A DNA stretch of 64,000 bases from Blastobasis lacticolella (lineage: Eukaryota > Arthropoda > Insecta > Lepidoptera > Blastobasidae). Each line of letters opens with the position of its first letter. Within the stretch, counting starts at the first letter, position 1. The notes below the pieces were generated by a model. It worked only from the letters and a program-made list of their open reading frames with translations. It searched no databases and was not told the DNA's origin. This document shows, piece after piece, positions 37,001-45,079 of the stretch. Made by a program: the position numbers and the translations under genes. The stretch covers positions 9,718,563 through 9,782,562 of the forward strand of contig LR990048.1 in assembly GCA_905147135.1 (NCBI GenBank). The letters are read 5' to 3'.

Positions 37001-38044
37001 GAACTTACAAGATCTCCGATCCTCCTATACTTACACTTGAGGCAATAGGCACGGTATTGATTATTTATGTTTAGGAGCTTGATACAAGCTATCTGGTAAC
37101 GGTAGCTTTGTTCCTTTAGATCGATGCCATTGCTCGGAAGATTTTTATGGCTGATTTTACTGACATTAATCATCCATAATGCTGTCCACTATTTTCTGGT
37201 CCTAGACAGTCTACCTAGGACGGCCGTGATCAGCATCACATGCTGTAGTATTTTCATTGCAGGTTAGTGAACCTGCAATGGCTGCGGCACATGCGCCGCT
37301 GCTACATCGAGTCGCCGGAGGCAGACGCGCTGCAGATGGAGGTGCTGTGCTCGTTCATGTACCGGGAGTCGGTGTACCTGGCGCGCCGCGGCTACTTTGT
37401 GAGGGACATGTTCATCGAACACGGTGCGTAATGCTTCACTCAACTTTCTAATCATCATCGTTCTAGCGTTTATCCCCCCCGCCAGGGTTCGCTTTTCGAC
37501 TCATTCTTCTCCACTTCGACCGGTCTTCCTCGCGGCTCAACTTTCTAATATAAACCTTAATAAAAAATTATTACAGGCAGCGAATGGTTACATGATATAC
37601 ATACTATCACCTACAAAAGTTTGCAATGAATCACGCAAGATAATACAATAAGTAGGCGACTGATTGCAATTGATTTCATAGATCATACAAGTATAGGTCA
37701 GTAATGCCGAAAACGAACTCGTTCCGCCTAGTCGCTTATTAATATAAAATTCTCTTGCAGTCGGTCTCTGCGGGATGTTAGGGTTCGAGGAATTTTTCTG
37801 GCGGCATTGGTTCTACAAAGTGATCAGTTGGGTCGACGATCAAGGTTGCCTGAAGGAAGATGACAATTTTAATATAAGAGCGGAAGAAAGGAGCCCTGCA
37901 AGGAAAATATTTCCCGAAGCTAATTCCAAAAAATTGAAGAACCTTCTCGCGACAAAATGTCAAAACCATCCCATGGCTGTTATGGTGTTCATGCTTGCAG
38001 CTGGGATCCGACATGCAGCCCACCATGCCACTGCTTCACTGTAG
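15756..38044 (+). CDS. Secreted C16orf89-like (UPF0764/DUF4735) protein, tandem copy 1
   Basis: The model joins 15756-16032, 19922-20080, 21590-21793, 36186-36315, 37263-37423 and 37761-38044: 1215 nt, 404 residues. Intron phases are 1, 1, 1, 2, 1, as in copy 2. The N-terminus MNFNVFFIFFTVINIS is a signal peptide. Two N-glycosylation sites (NKT, NRT) lie in exon 1. The C-terminal half has eight cysteines conserved with copy 2, plus the blocks SVAYTLSHRLVNL, MYRESVYLARRGYF, MFIEHVGLCGMLGFEEFF, WVDDQGC and CQNHPMAV. Spacing and block order recall the secreted C16orf89 family, whose biochemical role is unknown to me; the assignment is from memory of the family pattern. Intron 3 is 14.4 kb because of transposons, so exons 1-3 and 4-6 could belong to separate partial copies. 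The exon 1 donor is unusual. AATAAA lies at 38080. Confidence 0.75.
16140..16655. other. Intron 1 of C16orf89-like copy 1, no gene seen
   Basis: There is no ORF of interest. CCAAATAAAGCTTTCTTGAA near 16124 resembles the end of a LINE or SINE tail. Confidence 0.4.
16650..17290 (-). pseudogene. Gypsy-type gag end and protease fragment
   Basis: The minus strand encodes, at 17286-17071, a gag-like C-terminus with a degraded Cys/His stretch (FKERAHKCAQPSSRKS). After stops, at about 16850-16659, it encodes GQPILGANFLTHYGLLVDLR, the C-terminal half of a retroviral-type aspartic protease. No reverse transcriptase follows. It lies antisense in intron 1 of copy 1. Confidence 0.65.
17470..17875 (+). 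mobile_element. LINE 3' UTR with (AAAT)n tail
   Basis: The sequence includes AGGCCAGCTGGAAGAAATTT, AAGCAGCGCCTGTTGTGTCT and GTGTACAATAAACAGTTAAA, then AAATAAATAAATAAAT. This is the common form of insect non-LTR 3' ends. No coding part remains. Confidence 0.6.
18340..18600. repeat. GGTAGGTGTA minisatellite, interrupted
   Basis: Units of 10-12 bp (GTGTAGGGTAGG variants) run at about 18376-18475 and again at 18538-18592. A unique stretch of about 60 bp lies between them. It is intronic. Confidence 0.8.
18828..18957 (-). mobile_element. LINE 3' UTR fragment, inverted
   Basis: A poly(T) run is followed by the reverse complement of the 3' UTR seen at 14750-14850 (TTCGGCAGACAAATCGG, CACCGCCGTCTATGGATATC). 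It is 5'-truncated to about 130 bp. Confidence 0.75.
19040..19270. repeat. TTAATTATAATTTAT array and LINE-like tail
   Basis: 19040-19145 is a degenerate tandem of an AT-only unit of about 11-18 bp. From 19150 to 19270 the sequence resembles a non-LTR 3' end (TTTGTGTACAATAAAGAATA) with an AAGAAAG tail. Confidence 0.65.
19922..20080 (+). CDS. C16orf89-like copy 1, exon 2
   Basis: The acceptor is TACTACCCAG and the donor is TTCA/GTAAGT. It encodes SLKRTLKDYGHKLDNNLYN and VVSHFVSNPAF, matching ILKKILKDFRGKLNKTRYL of copy 2. Confidence 0.8.
20100..20365 (+). mobile_element. LINE-like 3' end fragment
   Basis: It contains GGGTTCGTACAAGGCGACTAA-like and CCCTACGTCCTGCAGTGGAC motifs ending near TGGGATAATGAAG, as in common lepidopteran RTE/CR1-type 3' ends. 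It lies just after exon 2 of copy 1, in intron 2. Classification is tentative. Confidence 0.45.
21590..21793 (+). CDS. C16orf89-like copy 1, exon 3
   Basis: The acceptor is AATTTTACAG and the donor is TCTG/GTAAGT. It encodes LLADDTVQVYSLEGF, then AMDNISLSKDNYIDLLGILD. Copy 2 has FVRDDTYQIYSIEEF and AMDKADLPKEKYAELV at the same places. Confidence 0.85.
21850..23260. other. Intron 3 of copy 1, left part: dispersed repeats, no gene
   Basis: 22315-22350 (GGTCGGGCGACGT region) is repeated near 35740-35775, so this is a dispersed element. 22560-22760 looks like non-coding LINE 3' sequence. No credible ORF is present. Confidence 0.45.
23262..23580 (+). repeat. Dispersed repeat also seen at 33100-33290
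   Basis: Both copies share ACCGATTTGAAAATTCCTTT-like, GTCAGGATCTGATGATGG-like and ATCGAGGGAAGCC-like blocks in the same order. The left copy runs into (TA)n and then CAGGGTGTTTCATAATACAT. The inverse of that last block recurs just left of the LTR element (27541-27563). The family is unnamed by me. Confidence 0.6.
23997..24135 (+). mobile_element. SINE family 1, 3' half
   Basis: It contains ATGATCCAATCTGGTCAGG, CAGATGGCAGTCGCTCCACTG and AAGGCGGACC, as in the reference copy. The head is missing. It lies head-to-tail opposite the next copy. Confidence 0.75.
24172..24440 (-). mobile_element. SINE family 1, inverted copy
   Basis: The reverse complement runs from the CAGTGGAGCGACTACCATCT block to a head with GGATTCGAACCCGGCACC (B box) and CAACCGCCCAGCCACCAACG (A-box side). 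With the copy at 23997 it forms an inverted pair within 450 bp that could fold in the pre-mRNA. Confidence 0.8.
24441..26338. other. Intron 3 of copy 1, no gene seen
   Basis: There are many TAGGTACCTAC runs and a GC-rich patch at 25250-25400 that could be an unrecognised 5' exon or promoter. There is no ORF with coding character. Near 26210-26260 is TTGCCGTCAGGTGGAC, a LINE 3' UTR trace. Confidence 0.4.
26339..26582. mobile_element. Hairpin MITE, TAGTAACAGACG ends
   Basis: The ends are TAGTAACAGACG and its complement. Inverted similarity continues inward through GATACTAATCCTTACG (left arm) and its complement (right arm). It is 244 bp with no coding region. The target duplication is unclear. 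Confidence 0.7.
26590..27563. other. Intron 3 of copy 1, no gene seen
   Basis: This is AT-rich without coding character. The last 25 bases (TACATGTATTATGAAACACC and on) are an inverted match to 23475-23505. Confidence 0.4.
27568..28054. repeat. LTR, left copy
   Basis: The TG...CA ends enclose two near repeats of TCAATAGTAYGGACTCATG at the left end, a GC-rich block (GACTCGGGCCGAGTGGCGGC) and an AATAAA in the middle. Confidence 0.88.
29366..29640 (-). pseudogene. LINE ORF2 C-terminus fragment
   Basis: The minus strand encodes GKVEGKRPRGRSPKRWVDQI, the conserved C-terminal GKRPRGRPxxRW motif of RTE/CR1-like LINE reverse transcriptases. No upstream domain remains. It lies within the interior of the LTR element. 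Confidence 0.6.
31328..31500. repeat. 15-bp tandem array, unit GCCTGTGTGGCTCCC
   Basis: About eleven near-identical units lie in direct order, then decay into TGTGTGGCATTT-like units as far as about 31870. The unit length is a multiple of three and stop-free in several frames, so it yields spurious ORFs on both strands. Confidence 0.92.
32521..33008. repeat. LTR, right copy
   Basis: It is nearly identical to the left copy; the extra T lies in the run before the AATAAA. It is followed directly by a (TA)n run, the presumed target. Confidence 0.88.
33100..33290 (+). repeat. Dispersed repeat, second copy
   Basis: It shares ACCGATTTGAAAATTCC, CAGGTCAGGATCTGATGATGG and the following blocks with 23330-23460, in the same orientation. 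Confidence 0.6.
33542..33707. mobile_element. Hairpin MITE, ATCATACAATAC ends
   Basis: It is 166 bp with inverted arms of about 55 bp beginning ATCATACAATACGAGTAAGT and, from the other end, ATCATACAATACAAGTAAGT. It has no coding region. Confidence 0.75.
34035..34165 (+). repeat. 5S-SINE-related fragment
   Basis: It shares ACTGATGGGTGACCATTTC and GCTAGTCAAACTT with 57500-57670 but lacks most of the 5S-like part. Confidence 0.55.
34372..34672 (+). mobile_element. SINE family 1 copy with (GAT)n tail
   Basis: It has a degraded B box (CGGTCCCGCTGCGGCC), then the CTAACCGATGCTCTTACGG, ATGATCCAATCTGGTC and CCGGGACATTAAC blocks, ending in GATGATGATGA. Confidence 0.8.
34680..35735. other. Intron 3 of copy 1, no gene seen
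   Basis: This is AT-rich with no ORF of interest. Parts look repetitive but no element end could be fixed. Confidence 0.4.
35845..36130 (+). mobile_element. SINE family 1 copy, diverged
   Basis: It contains ACTAACCGACGTTCTTAGGG, GGAGGTCAGATGGCAGTCCC and GAGCACAACCGGGACG. It ends about 55 bp before exon 4 of copy 1, so the exon 4 branch-point region lies close to the SINE end. Confidence 0.75.
36186..36315 (+). CDS. C16orf89-like copy 1, exon 4
   Basis: The acceptor is TTTCTAG and the donor is CACAG/GTAGGC. It encodes DLCLADV, LHRCIPNLCKDL and PSVAYTLSHR, with three cysteines shared with copy 2. It directly follows a SINE ending near 36130. Confidence 0.85.
36753..36862 (+). mobile_element. 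SINE family 1 head fragment
   Basis: Only the tRNA-like head and the first body block are present (AGAGCGTCGGTGGGCTAATA, GAGTTCAATCGCCATAGTAC, GTACATTAGTTCAACACT). It lies in intron 4 of copy 1. Confidence 0.65.
37263..37423 (+). CDS. C16orf89-like copy 1, exon 5
   Basis: The acceptor is TTCATTGCAG and the donor is CACG/GTGCGT. It encodes MRRCYIESPEADALQMEVLC and YRESVYLARRGYFVRDMFIE. The third positions are far more GC-rich than in the other exons. Confidence 0.9.
37761..38044 (+). CDS. C16orf89-like copy 1, exon 6 and stop
   Basis: The acceptor is TCTCTTGCAG. It encodes VGLCGMLGFEEFFWRHWFY, KVISWVDDQGCLKEDDNF, a basic linker, then CQNHPMAVMVFMLAAGIRHA and a TAG stop at 38042-38044. AATAAA at 38080-38085 is the likely poly(A) signal. 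Confidence 0.9.
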
Positions 38045-38079
38045 CTATTTGTTGCGTTCGCTTGATAGGTATAATAGGT

Positions 38080-38085
38080 AATAAA
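38080..38085 (+). terminator. Poly(A) signal of C16orf89-like copy 1
   Basis: AATAAA lies 36 bases after the TAG stop. It is a position match only; the cleavage site is not known. Confidence 0.5.
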
Positions 38086-38766
38086 TTAATCTTTACAATC
38101 GATTGCCTTTGTTTTTTAAATTTAGAGCTGTTTGTATCGCCGCATAACAATCAAATTTAACTCTATAGTTTCGCCATGTCCGTTCGTCTGTCTGCGGTTT
38201 AACTGTGAAACTATTGGTACTTGAGAGGTTTTATTTGGTATGGTAATAAAGTATATTCACCAATCTTGTCAGGTCAGATGGCAGTCGATTACTGTAGGCC
38301 TTTTAAAAATGCTCAATGTCACCTAAAGTTTTCTTTATTTACACAATTTACAATATCTGGGCTGCGTTTATCTTTACTGGATACTAGCGGCGAGAAGAGG
38401 AGCTGTGCCTTGCTATCGCTCGTTGGGCAGGCTATACGGAACTAATCCAAAAACTACGTTGTAGAAATTTTATGTCATTTTTGTTAACCAGGTCGCGTTG
38501 ATTTTTTACTTAACACAAAACAATTGATGTGTTCGGATAGACTTTAAACTGATAGATGGTAGATATGTATGCAGTACATAAAGCCTACAATGAAGGCAAT
38601 CGAAAATATTCATTAAGACTCGGTTAATTGGAACGGCATTACTACGCTAATCGATTTTGTGTACTAGATAAACAGATAAGCGTATGAGGATACGCAGAAT
38701 TCATCACAATGAAGCAGAGACTAGGTGTAAAAAGTCGAAATGTAAATGTGTTTTAAAATACCAGAA

Positions 38767-39052
38767 ATGGTTCACAACAAGAGTAAATATGTATTAATTG
38801 TCATTTTTGTCTTGAGATCCGTTACGTGCGTTGTAGCATTCGCACCGTCTGAGCCAGATAATGATGTTGTTAATAAATATAAAGGTGAATATTTTCCTAA
38901 ACAGTACCTGGTTGTTGACGGTGTGATTCCTAAATTGACGGAACTTGATAAATATCTTGATTGCATAAAACGGATTGTGAAATATTTTTATACCTCTCAA
39001 AATCATAATGACACATCAACTAATGACGCTATTGGATTTTTTTATACTAAAG
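38767..39052 (+). CDS. C16orf89-like copy 2, exon 1 (signal peptide)
   Basis: It encodes the signal peptide, EYFPKQYLVVDGVIPKLTEL and YFYTSQNHNDTSTNDAIGFF (one NDT glycosylation site). The donor is AAAG/GTGAAA, a weak but acceptable match. Confidence 0.85.
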
Positions 39053-42000
39053 GTGAAATCGCTTTTGTATTTTTATTATGGCATGCAACGCCGATGATAC
39101 TACTAAAGATTGCTAGAATCATCCTAGCGTTTCATTATGTTTATCGTTTTACGTTCTCCTTTCTTTAATGTGTGCTTGCAGTGATTTTAAAAAAGATCCT
39201 GAAAGATTTTAGAGGAAAGTTGAATAAAACTCGGTATTTGATTATTATAAAAGCCGTTCGAGACTTAGATTACATGATCTCGCACTACGTATGCGCTTCA
39301 AGAATTGAAGACGGAAATATATTCAAAGGTAAAAGATAATTTTATCAAAAAGATTATTTTCTCATTTAGATGAACGAATTTAAAAAACAATGTCTTTAAA
39401 TGATTCAGTATGAAAGTACGAGTGAAATCACCAAATAAGGAGTTCCTGGCTGGTTAGGCTAGAATCCTTGCAATCAATCCAGGTTACTATCGCCCCATCA
39501 CCTTAACTACCATACCTACATTTATTTATACTTCCAAGCATTTATTTTTGCTATATGTCACCCTGTGAACGAGATGGTGATGATGTCATGATGTGTGTTA
39601 AATGAAAATGCTGTTAAATACATATCAGTCAATCTAATACAAATTATAATGTTTAGTAAGCTCAAGTCCAACTCTTGGACAGTTTCATTTATGTAGGCAC
39701 CTAATAATAAGCTTTTAGTTCATGTTCTGACATAAAAGTAGTAAAGTTAGTGTGCCAAATATCTTAATTCCGGACTGCTGAATCCAACGCCAATCATGAA
39801 TAGGGTAAAAGCCGGATACTTGCCCCACTTTTCGAAAAAGCTATATTATGAAGAAATATGTACTTACTAAGAAATATGCTACATGTATTTCAAAACATAG
39901 GTCTTTAATCTTCTATAATAGCCTATATTCGTAAACGTAATTACTATTGGGATTGAGAAAAACCTGTTTCACTTGACCTCTAAAAAGGAGGATAGTTGCC
40001 TACTGTGGCGGATAGTTGCCCCACGGTAAAATGCTTCGGGGGATAGTTGCCTCGTGCGGGGATAGACGCCTCACTTTGATTTTGTTGAATACAAACAATG
40101 TTTATTATTTACTGAAATCCTTTATCATGCACTAATCAAAATATTAATAAATATTGTAAAAACAAAGTATTAAGCTTTAATGATTTAAATCATGCAATCA
40201 TCACGATTCCGGCGTTTGGCTGGCCGGATCCGCTTTACTGCTTTTTCCTCTCTATTACTATAGGTCTTGGGTCTAATCTAGACCATGTCATGAGATCCAC
40301 ACCAACCATGATCTGTTCAGAAAATAGCATACGCCGCATTGCAGCGTTTCTTCGAGACTATCTCAGAAGGCAGTCTTCTATTCGGGGTCGGCGCAGCCAG
40401 ACTGAGGAAGTTTATTATTAGTCCTCCCTCCCTTTCCCCTTTATTGCCAACTATCTTCTGTCTAGCTAATGTGGCGGGGCACCACGTCCAATTTTCGCTT
40501 GTACTTGTAAGGCATTTTGTTCACCTAGAATAAAAGCGGCGGATAGTTGCCCCTAGGGGCGGAAGATTTTTGCTTACAAGGACAAAACGCGATCACCTAC
40601 GCTGATGGATTACATGGCACTTAGGCCTTCGGGAGGGGCACTTACAATTGTAGTAAAGCGCTTACGCCACTAACATCCCTAACATAGTGTATTCCAAACT
40701 GGAGCAACTATCCCACTGGGGCAAGTATCTGGCTTTTACCCTACTTACGTAGTTCTTGTTCAGTTTCAAGGTTCGTGAGAGATGATACCTACCAAATATA
40801 TTCTATAGAAGAATTTAATAGATCCCGATTTAATAAATGGATATTTAGTGAAGTAACAATCAATGAATATGTAGAAGCCATGGACAAAGCAGATCTTCCA
40901 AAAGAAAAGTATGCAGAACTCGTGGACTCGTGGTCAAAATTTTTTATGAAGATTAGTGAATCTGGTGAGAAATACCTTTGTCTTAGATGATTAATTATAC
41001 GCCTTTGTTCTACGGACTGCAACTAAAGAGTCTTTTTCTGTCATAATCTTGGCGTAAATGTCCCGGTTGTGCTCTCGCTTACAAGGGCCTGGGGTTCGCC
41101 TTGACCATGATCCAGGATTAGGCAGATTTGTGGCCCTATTTTTGAATCGCTCGCTTCGAGTCAAACGGTTCTCAATCTTGATTTTCGACATAAAAATTCA
41201 ATATCTTTTTATGACGCTGATTTTATCTATATTTGAACCGTTCTCTTTCGGTGTTGCCAATGTATATTGGATCATGGTTACACATTCAGTCGCCTGTATA
41301 TGCAGATTTTAAAACGATGTTTTCTCTCGCCTTAACTCTCACCGGTTTCGATTCGACTAATGTGCATAACTCAGAAAAGTGTCATTGGTATAGGTCGCGT
41401 CACGTAAAAAGAACGCTGGCCTGTTTTTAAAGTATGAGACAGAATATACAACAAATTGGTTGAAAGAACGGGACAGACATATCCCCTCCACCGCCGCTCA
41501 GCGTTCTTTTTACGTGACGGGAACTATACATAGCAGCAGTGGGATGCACCCGGTACCTCTGGCATTGCGAGTCGGATACCGTTTCCACTAAGCCACCGAC
41601 GCTCTGATTCATTTTCTGTACCTATATATACTCATTTATTTTTGTGTAATGTGCTGTGTTAGGATTAATAAGATATAAATAATAAAATAAGGTATTTATC
41701 AGATGCTTGCCTGGCGCGAGTATATGACAACCCCGATCCAGTGACAATCGAAGAAATACGGCCTTGTCTACGGGACGACTATTGTAAACGCAGCATAGAT
41801 AGATGGCCATCTATAGCATATACTTTAAACCACAGGTAATAAAATAATTATAACAATAAGGACACGGGTAAATAACATACTTAATACATACATAACAACG
41901 TTGACCAACGACCTGGTAAAGATCGCAGGTACCAGCTGGATGCGGAAGGTAAAGAAGGACCGTCCTTTGCGGCTATCTCTGCCCTACCTACTTCGATACT

Positions 42001-43196
42001 CATGTGTAATGCAGCCGTGAATGTTGTAATGACAGCACAAATACTTGTACTCGTAGATTGATGAACTTGATTGTATATCGACACGGACGAAGGTGTTACT
42101 TGTATTCGGAGGAGGAAGATGCGATGAAGATCGAAATGTTGTGCTCCTTCATGTACCGGGAAGCAGTGTACATCGCTCGCAGGGGGTACTTTTCGCGTGA
42201 TATCTTCATGGAACATAGTAAGTGTTAACATTGATGCGTAAATCGACGATATTGCCGACCATTGTATTTGGCTGTTCACTGCCAAATACAATGGAATAGA
42301 ATAGAATTTCAAAACCGCGGTCAGTGCCATAAACTTATCTAAACCCGTGACGGTGTGGCTGTTGTTGAATTTACTTGATCATAAAGTGCTATTTCAACAG
42401 GACGACACTTAGTTCTAGTTTTGGCCATCGGATGAGATAAGTTTGTGACACTGTACGGTCTCCAACGCGTGGAGGTAATAGCTAAAGCTGTTGATCATGA
42501 TGTAAGATTGGTAGAAGGATTTGATAAAAATAATGGCAGGAAATACCGAAAACTACACCGAAACTATTCCAAACTATTAACTAACTAGAAAAAAAACTTC
42601 CTGTTAAAATGAAATTGTAGCGCTTTCTCCGCCATTCTGCAAGAGGAGCGCCACTCTTTAATACTCGGTGCAACTTATAACATGTGTGAAAGAGATAGGT
42701 AGGTAGTGGGTACCTAATTAGCATATGAATCGAAGTTACACGGTTACAAAATGCGGCCCCTAATGGCATCACCACTACAATATAATGTATTTTCCGCCAT
42801 TATCTACAAGGATACCGATCTTTCCCTCTTACCAAAACTTTCTTAAAATTCTCCTGTCCCCCATAGTGGAGAGAATATAGGCTGATAGTAATACTTTCCT
42901 TTATAGTCGCGCTATGCTCGCTGATGGGATACGAGGAGTTCTATCGCCACGCGTGGTTCCGGAAGGTGGCAAGTTGGGTGGACGACGATGGGTGTCTAGC
43001 CGAGGACCTCAATTTCTCGCTGAATCGGACAAAATATACCTTGAATGTAAGGAATGTTAGGTCAAAGAGGGACAGGCGGATTATGCGTTTGAAGATTTAC
43101 GAGGAGTGTCAGCATCATCCCATGGTGCTTGGCCTGATTGTCATGGCGCACGCCTCCCGCCACGCTCTCCAGTTCATCAGCGACACCGTCACGTGA
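38767..43196 (+). CDS. Secreted C16orf89-like (UPF0764/DUF4735) protein, tandem copy 2
   Basis: The model joins 38767-39052, 39182-39328, 40764-40964, 41703-41835, 42057-42217 and 42907-43196: 1218 nt, 405 residues. Phases are 1, 1, 1, 2, 1. The first 26 residues (MVHNKSKYVLIVIFVL, then RSVTCVVAFA) form a signal peptide. An in-frame ATG seven codons upstream (38746) exists, but the start at 38767 is conserved in the third copy. Eight cysteines and the blocks PSIAYTLNHRLMNL, MYREAVYIARRGYF, IFMEHIALCSLMGYEEF, WVDDDGC and CQHHPMVLGL match copy 1. The gene starts 722 bp after copy 1 ends. Intron 2 holds a pogo-like element, intron 3 a split SINE. No frameshift is seen, so it is probably functional. 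The family name is a memory-based assignment and could be wrong. Confidence 0.82.
39182..39328 (+). CDS. C16orf89-like copy 2, exon 2
   Basis: The acceptor is GTGCTTGCAG and the donor is AAAG/GTAAAA. It encodes ILKKILKDFRGKLNKTRYL and RDLDYMISHYVCASRIEDGN. Confidence 0.87.
39803..40741 (-). mobile_element. Pogo-like DNA transposon remnant with TA target duplication
   Basis: Inverted ends GGGTAAAAGCCGGATACTTG and GGGTAAAAGCCAGATACTTG are flanked by TA on both sides; it is 939 bp long. ATAGTTGCC-type subterminal motifs recur. On the minus strand near 40520-40470 an ATG opens MPYKYKRKLDVVPRHIS, resembling the start of pogo/jerky-type transposases, followed by a stop. It lies in intron 2 of copy 2. 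Confidence 0.65.
40764..40964 (+). CDS. C16orf89-like copy 2, exon 3
   Basis: The acceptor is CTTGTTCAG at 40763, only 22 bases right of a transposon end. The donor is TCTG/GTGAGA. It encodes FVRDDTYQIYSIEEFN and AMDKADLPKEKYAELVDSW. Confidence 0.87.
41043..41610 (-). mobile_element. SINE family 1, inverted, with insertions
   Basis: It starts TTGGCGTAAATGTCCCGGTT and ends at the head with GTTTCCACTAAGCCACCGACG. It is interrupted at 41392-41522 by a MITE. At about 41132-41262 a second sequence with inverted GAACCGTT/AACGGTTC blocks replaces the middle of the body. It lies in intron 3 of copy 2. Confidence 0.75.
41392..41522. mobile_element. 131-bp hairpin MITE in the SINE, TATA duplication
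   Basis: The arms GTCACGTAAAAAGAACGCTG and its complement are flanked by TATA (41388-41391 and 41523-41526). Removing the insert and one TATA restores the SINE text CATTGGTATACATAGC. Confidence 0.7.
41703..41835 (+). CDS. C16orf89-like copy 2, exon 4
   Basis: The acceptor is TATTTATCAG and the donor is CACAG/GTAATA. It encodes ACLARVYDNPDPVTIEEIR, PCLRDDYCKRS and WPSIAYTLNHR. Confidence 0.87.
42057..42217 (+). CDS. C16orf89-like copy 2, exon 5
   Basis: The acceptor is ACTCGTAG and the donor is CATA/GTAAGT. It encodes LMNLIVYRHGRRCYLYSEEE and MLCSFMYREAVYIARRGYFS. Its length is identical to exon 5 of copy 1 (161 nt). Confidence 0.9.
42230..42900. other. Intron 5 of C16orf89-like copy 2, no gene seen
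   Basis: There is a short inverted block around 42255-42300 (CCATTGTATTTGGC and its complement). Otherwise it is AT-rich and featureless. Confidence 0.5.
42907..43196 (+). CDS. C16orf89-like copy 2, exon 6 and stop
   Basis: The acceptor is TTTATAG. It encodes IALCSLMGYEEFYRHAWFRK, ASWVDDDGCLAEDLNF, a very basic linker, and ECQHHPMVLGLIVMAHASRH, and ends in TGA. ATTAAA at 43431 is a possible poly(A) signal. Confidence 0.9.
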
Positions 43197-43491
43197 TACA
43201 GCAACATTCATCAATATTATCATCCTAACAGCCAATGAAAACCCTGGATCCGTTTTCATCGGTTTCCGCATCATGTGGCAACGGCCTCTGAATCAGTTTT
43301 GCCAACGGTGCTTTTCATTATAGTAATATTTACTTATAGAATAGCCAGGTAGCTAGTCTTTATTTAGTTATTATGCACATTGTTAGACAAATTGTGTGAC
43401 CTAAATATGAGTGTTGTCGATTACTGGGATATTAAATGATTTGTGAATTGTGCCATGTTTATTTTAAATGTTTTTCCTCAAACTTGGTGGT

Positions 43492-44927
43492 TTAGGTTTA
43501 GCTTAATGGGCTCCTTTTTCTGCACTTGAACTCAAACTTGGTCCTTTGTACGTAGTTAAGGCGTGCTAATTTAGCCAGCCCAGCTCCCTACAGAAGTCTA
43601 GCAGTCTCTTCGGACGCTGGCAGATCTCTCGGAGGGATCCCGTTCCTAATGCGACTTTTACCCTGTGGCCCTTTAGTCCCTCAGACTCTAGGACCACATG
43701 GGCCGCTGTTTCCTCGTCTACGAGGCATCCCCTGCATAAAGGGCTGTCTGTAGCTCCTATCATGAACAGTAGTTTGTTTAGGGGGAGGTGTCCTGTTATT
43801 GTGCCAACTACTGTCCTGTGTTCTGTCCGTTTGAGATCTAGCAGTTTATTAGTTAGTCTTGGTGATCGTTCGTTCACCACCAATTTCGACTGTTTATATC
43901 CTATTGTGTTTTGCCAACGCTTATTGTGCTGGTCCGTCGTGTGTTTGCTCAACCATGCTTGCAGTGTGTTAAAAGAGAGGGGTAGGGATGGAGGAGGACC
44001 AGCAATTTCCATCCCTGATCCTTTTCTTGCCAGCTCATCGGCGGCATCGTTCCCCATCGAATTGCTGTAATCCTTGATCCATTGTATCGTAACCCTGTTC
44101 GTCAGGGAGATATCTTCCAGCGCCTGGTGGCACTCCAGGATTAGGGCAGCGTTTATACTGTTCTTTGCCTTCAAGACCGACATTCTGTCCGATAAAATTC
44201 GGATGCCTTGGTCGCTTATACCGAGTCTCTTTACTCGCATGGCGGCCTGTGTGATTGCTACGCACTCGCATTGGAATATGGTACTATGTTCTCCTAATGG
44301 TATGGAACTCTTAATATTCAGATGCAGCGAAAAGATTCCTAGATCGGTGCCTTGGTCGGTCTTGGATCCGTCCGTGTAGATACTTCTCTTATCCCAGACC
44401 AGTCTGCCTCCGTTTGTATTTGGTATATTTTGCCAAATGTGAACTGTTTCGCGATTCGGTCACACTTGGCTTCAAACATAGGGTTACTCTGAACCATTGT
44501 TTCCCATAAGGTTAGATGGTAGCCAAGTTTATTGTTTCATTGTCTTGTTATCTTAAGTCCTAGAATTGCCATCTTTGCCTCCTGCTGTATATGCAGATCA
44601 AGAGGTGGCAGTCCCAGTAGAACTTCAAGTGAAGCTGTTGGTGTCGAGCGCATGCAGCCCGTTATGGCAGCGCATGCCATTCTCTGGAACCGTTGCAGCC
44701 TGTTGACCGCTATATTAAGCTTGGTTCTGGACCACCAGGCCACCCCACCATAGGCAACGAAGGGCCTCACCACGGCTGTATTCAGCCACCTGGCAATCCT
44801 GGGGGAGATTCCCCATGTTTAGCCAAGGAGTCTGCTGCAGCGAGATGCTGGCTTTGGCCAGTTTGTGTTCCATAACAGCTTGTTGTCGAAAATGACCCCA
44901 AGGTATTTGACCTCGTCTGTTAAGGAT
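43492..44927 (-). mobile_element. 5'-truncated LINE with RNase H, 14-bp target duplication
   Basis: TCAAACTTGGTGGT occurs exactly at both edges (43478-43491 and 44928-44941). The minus strand encodes the reverse transcriptase thumb (VRPFVAYGGVAWWSRTKLN and PTASLEVLLGLPPLDL), then, after a frameshift, an RNase H domain with VTIQWIKDYSNSMGNDAADE, and a Cys-rich tail (CRGCLVDEETAAHVVLES). The 3' tail on the minus strand is AAACCTAAACC rather than poly(A). The RNase H domain fits LOA/I/R1-like clades. Confidence 0.85.
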
Positions 44928-45079
44928 CAAACTTGGTGGTATTGGACTACGTTTATGTGACGAAGTATATTATGGTTGTACATATGTATAACAAAAGTCC
45001 AATCCTATGATCCAAAAACTATGATCGTTAGTACTTATTTTTCACAAGGCCTAATTACTTGTTTTGAAGCCTAAATATT

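Noticed and set aside
37257..37458. Frames on both strands in the GC-rich exon region
   Set aside because: They are shadows of exon 5 of C16orf89-like copy 1.
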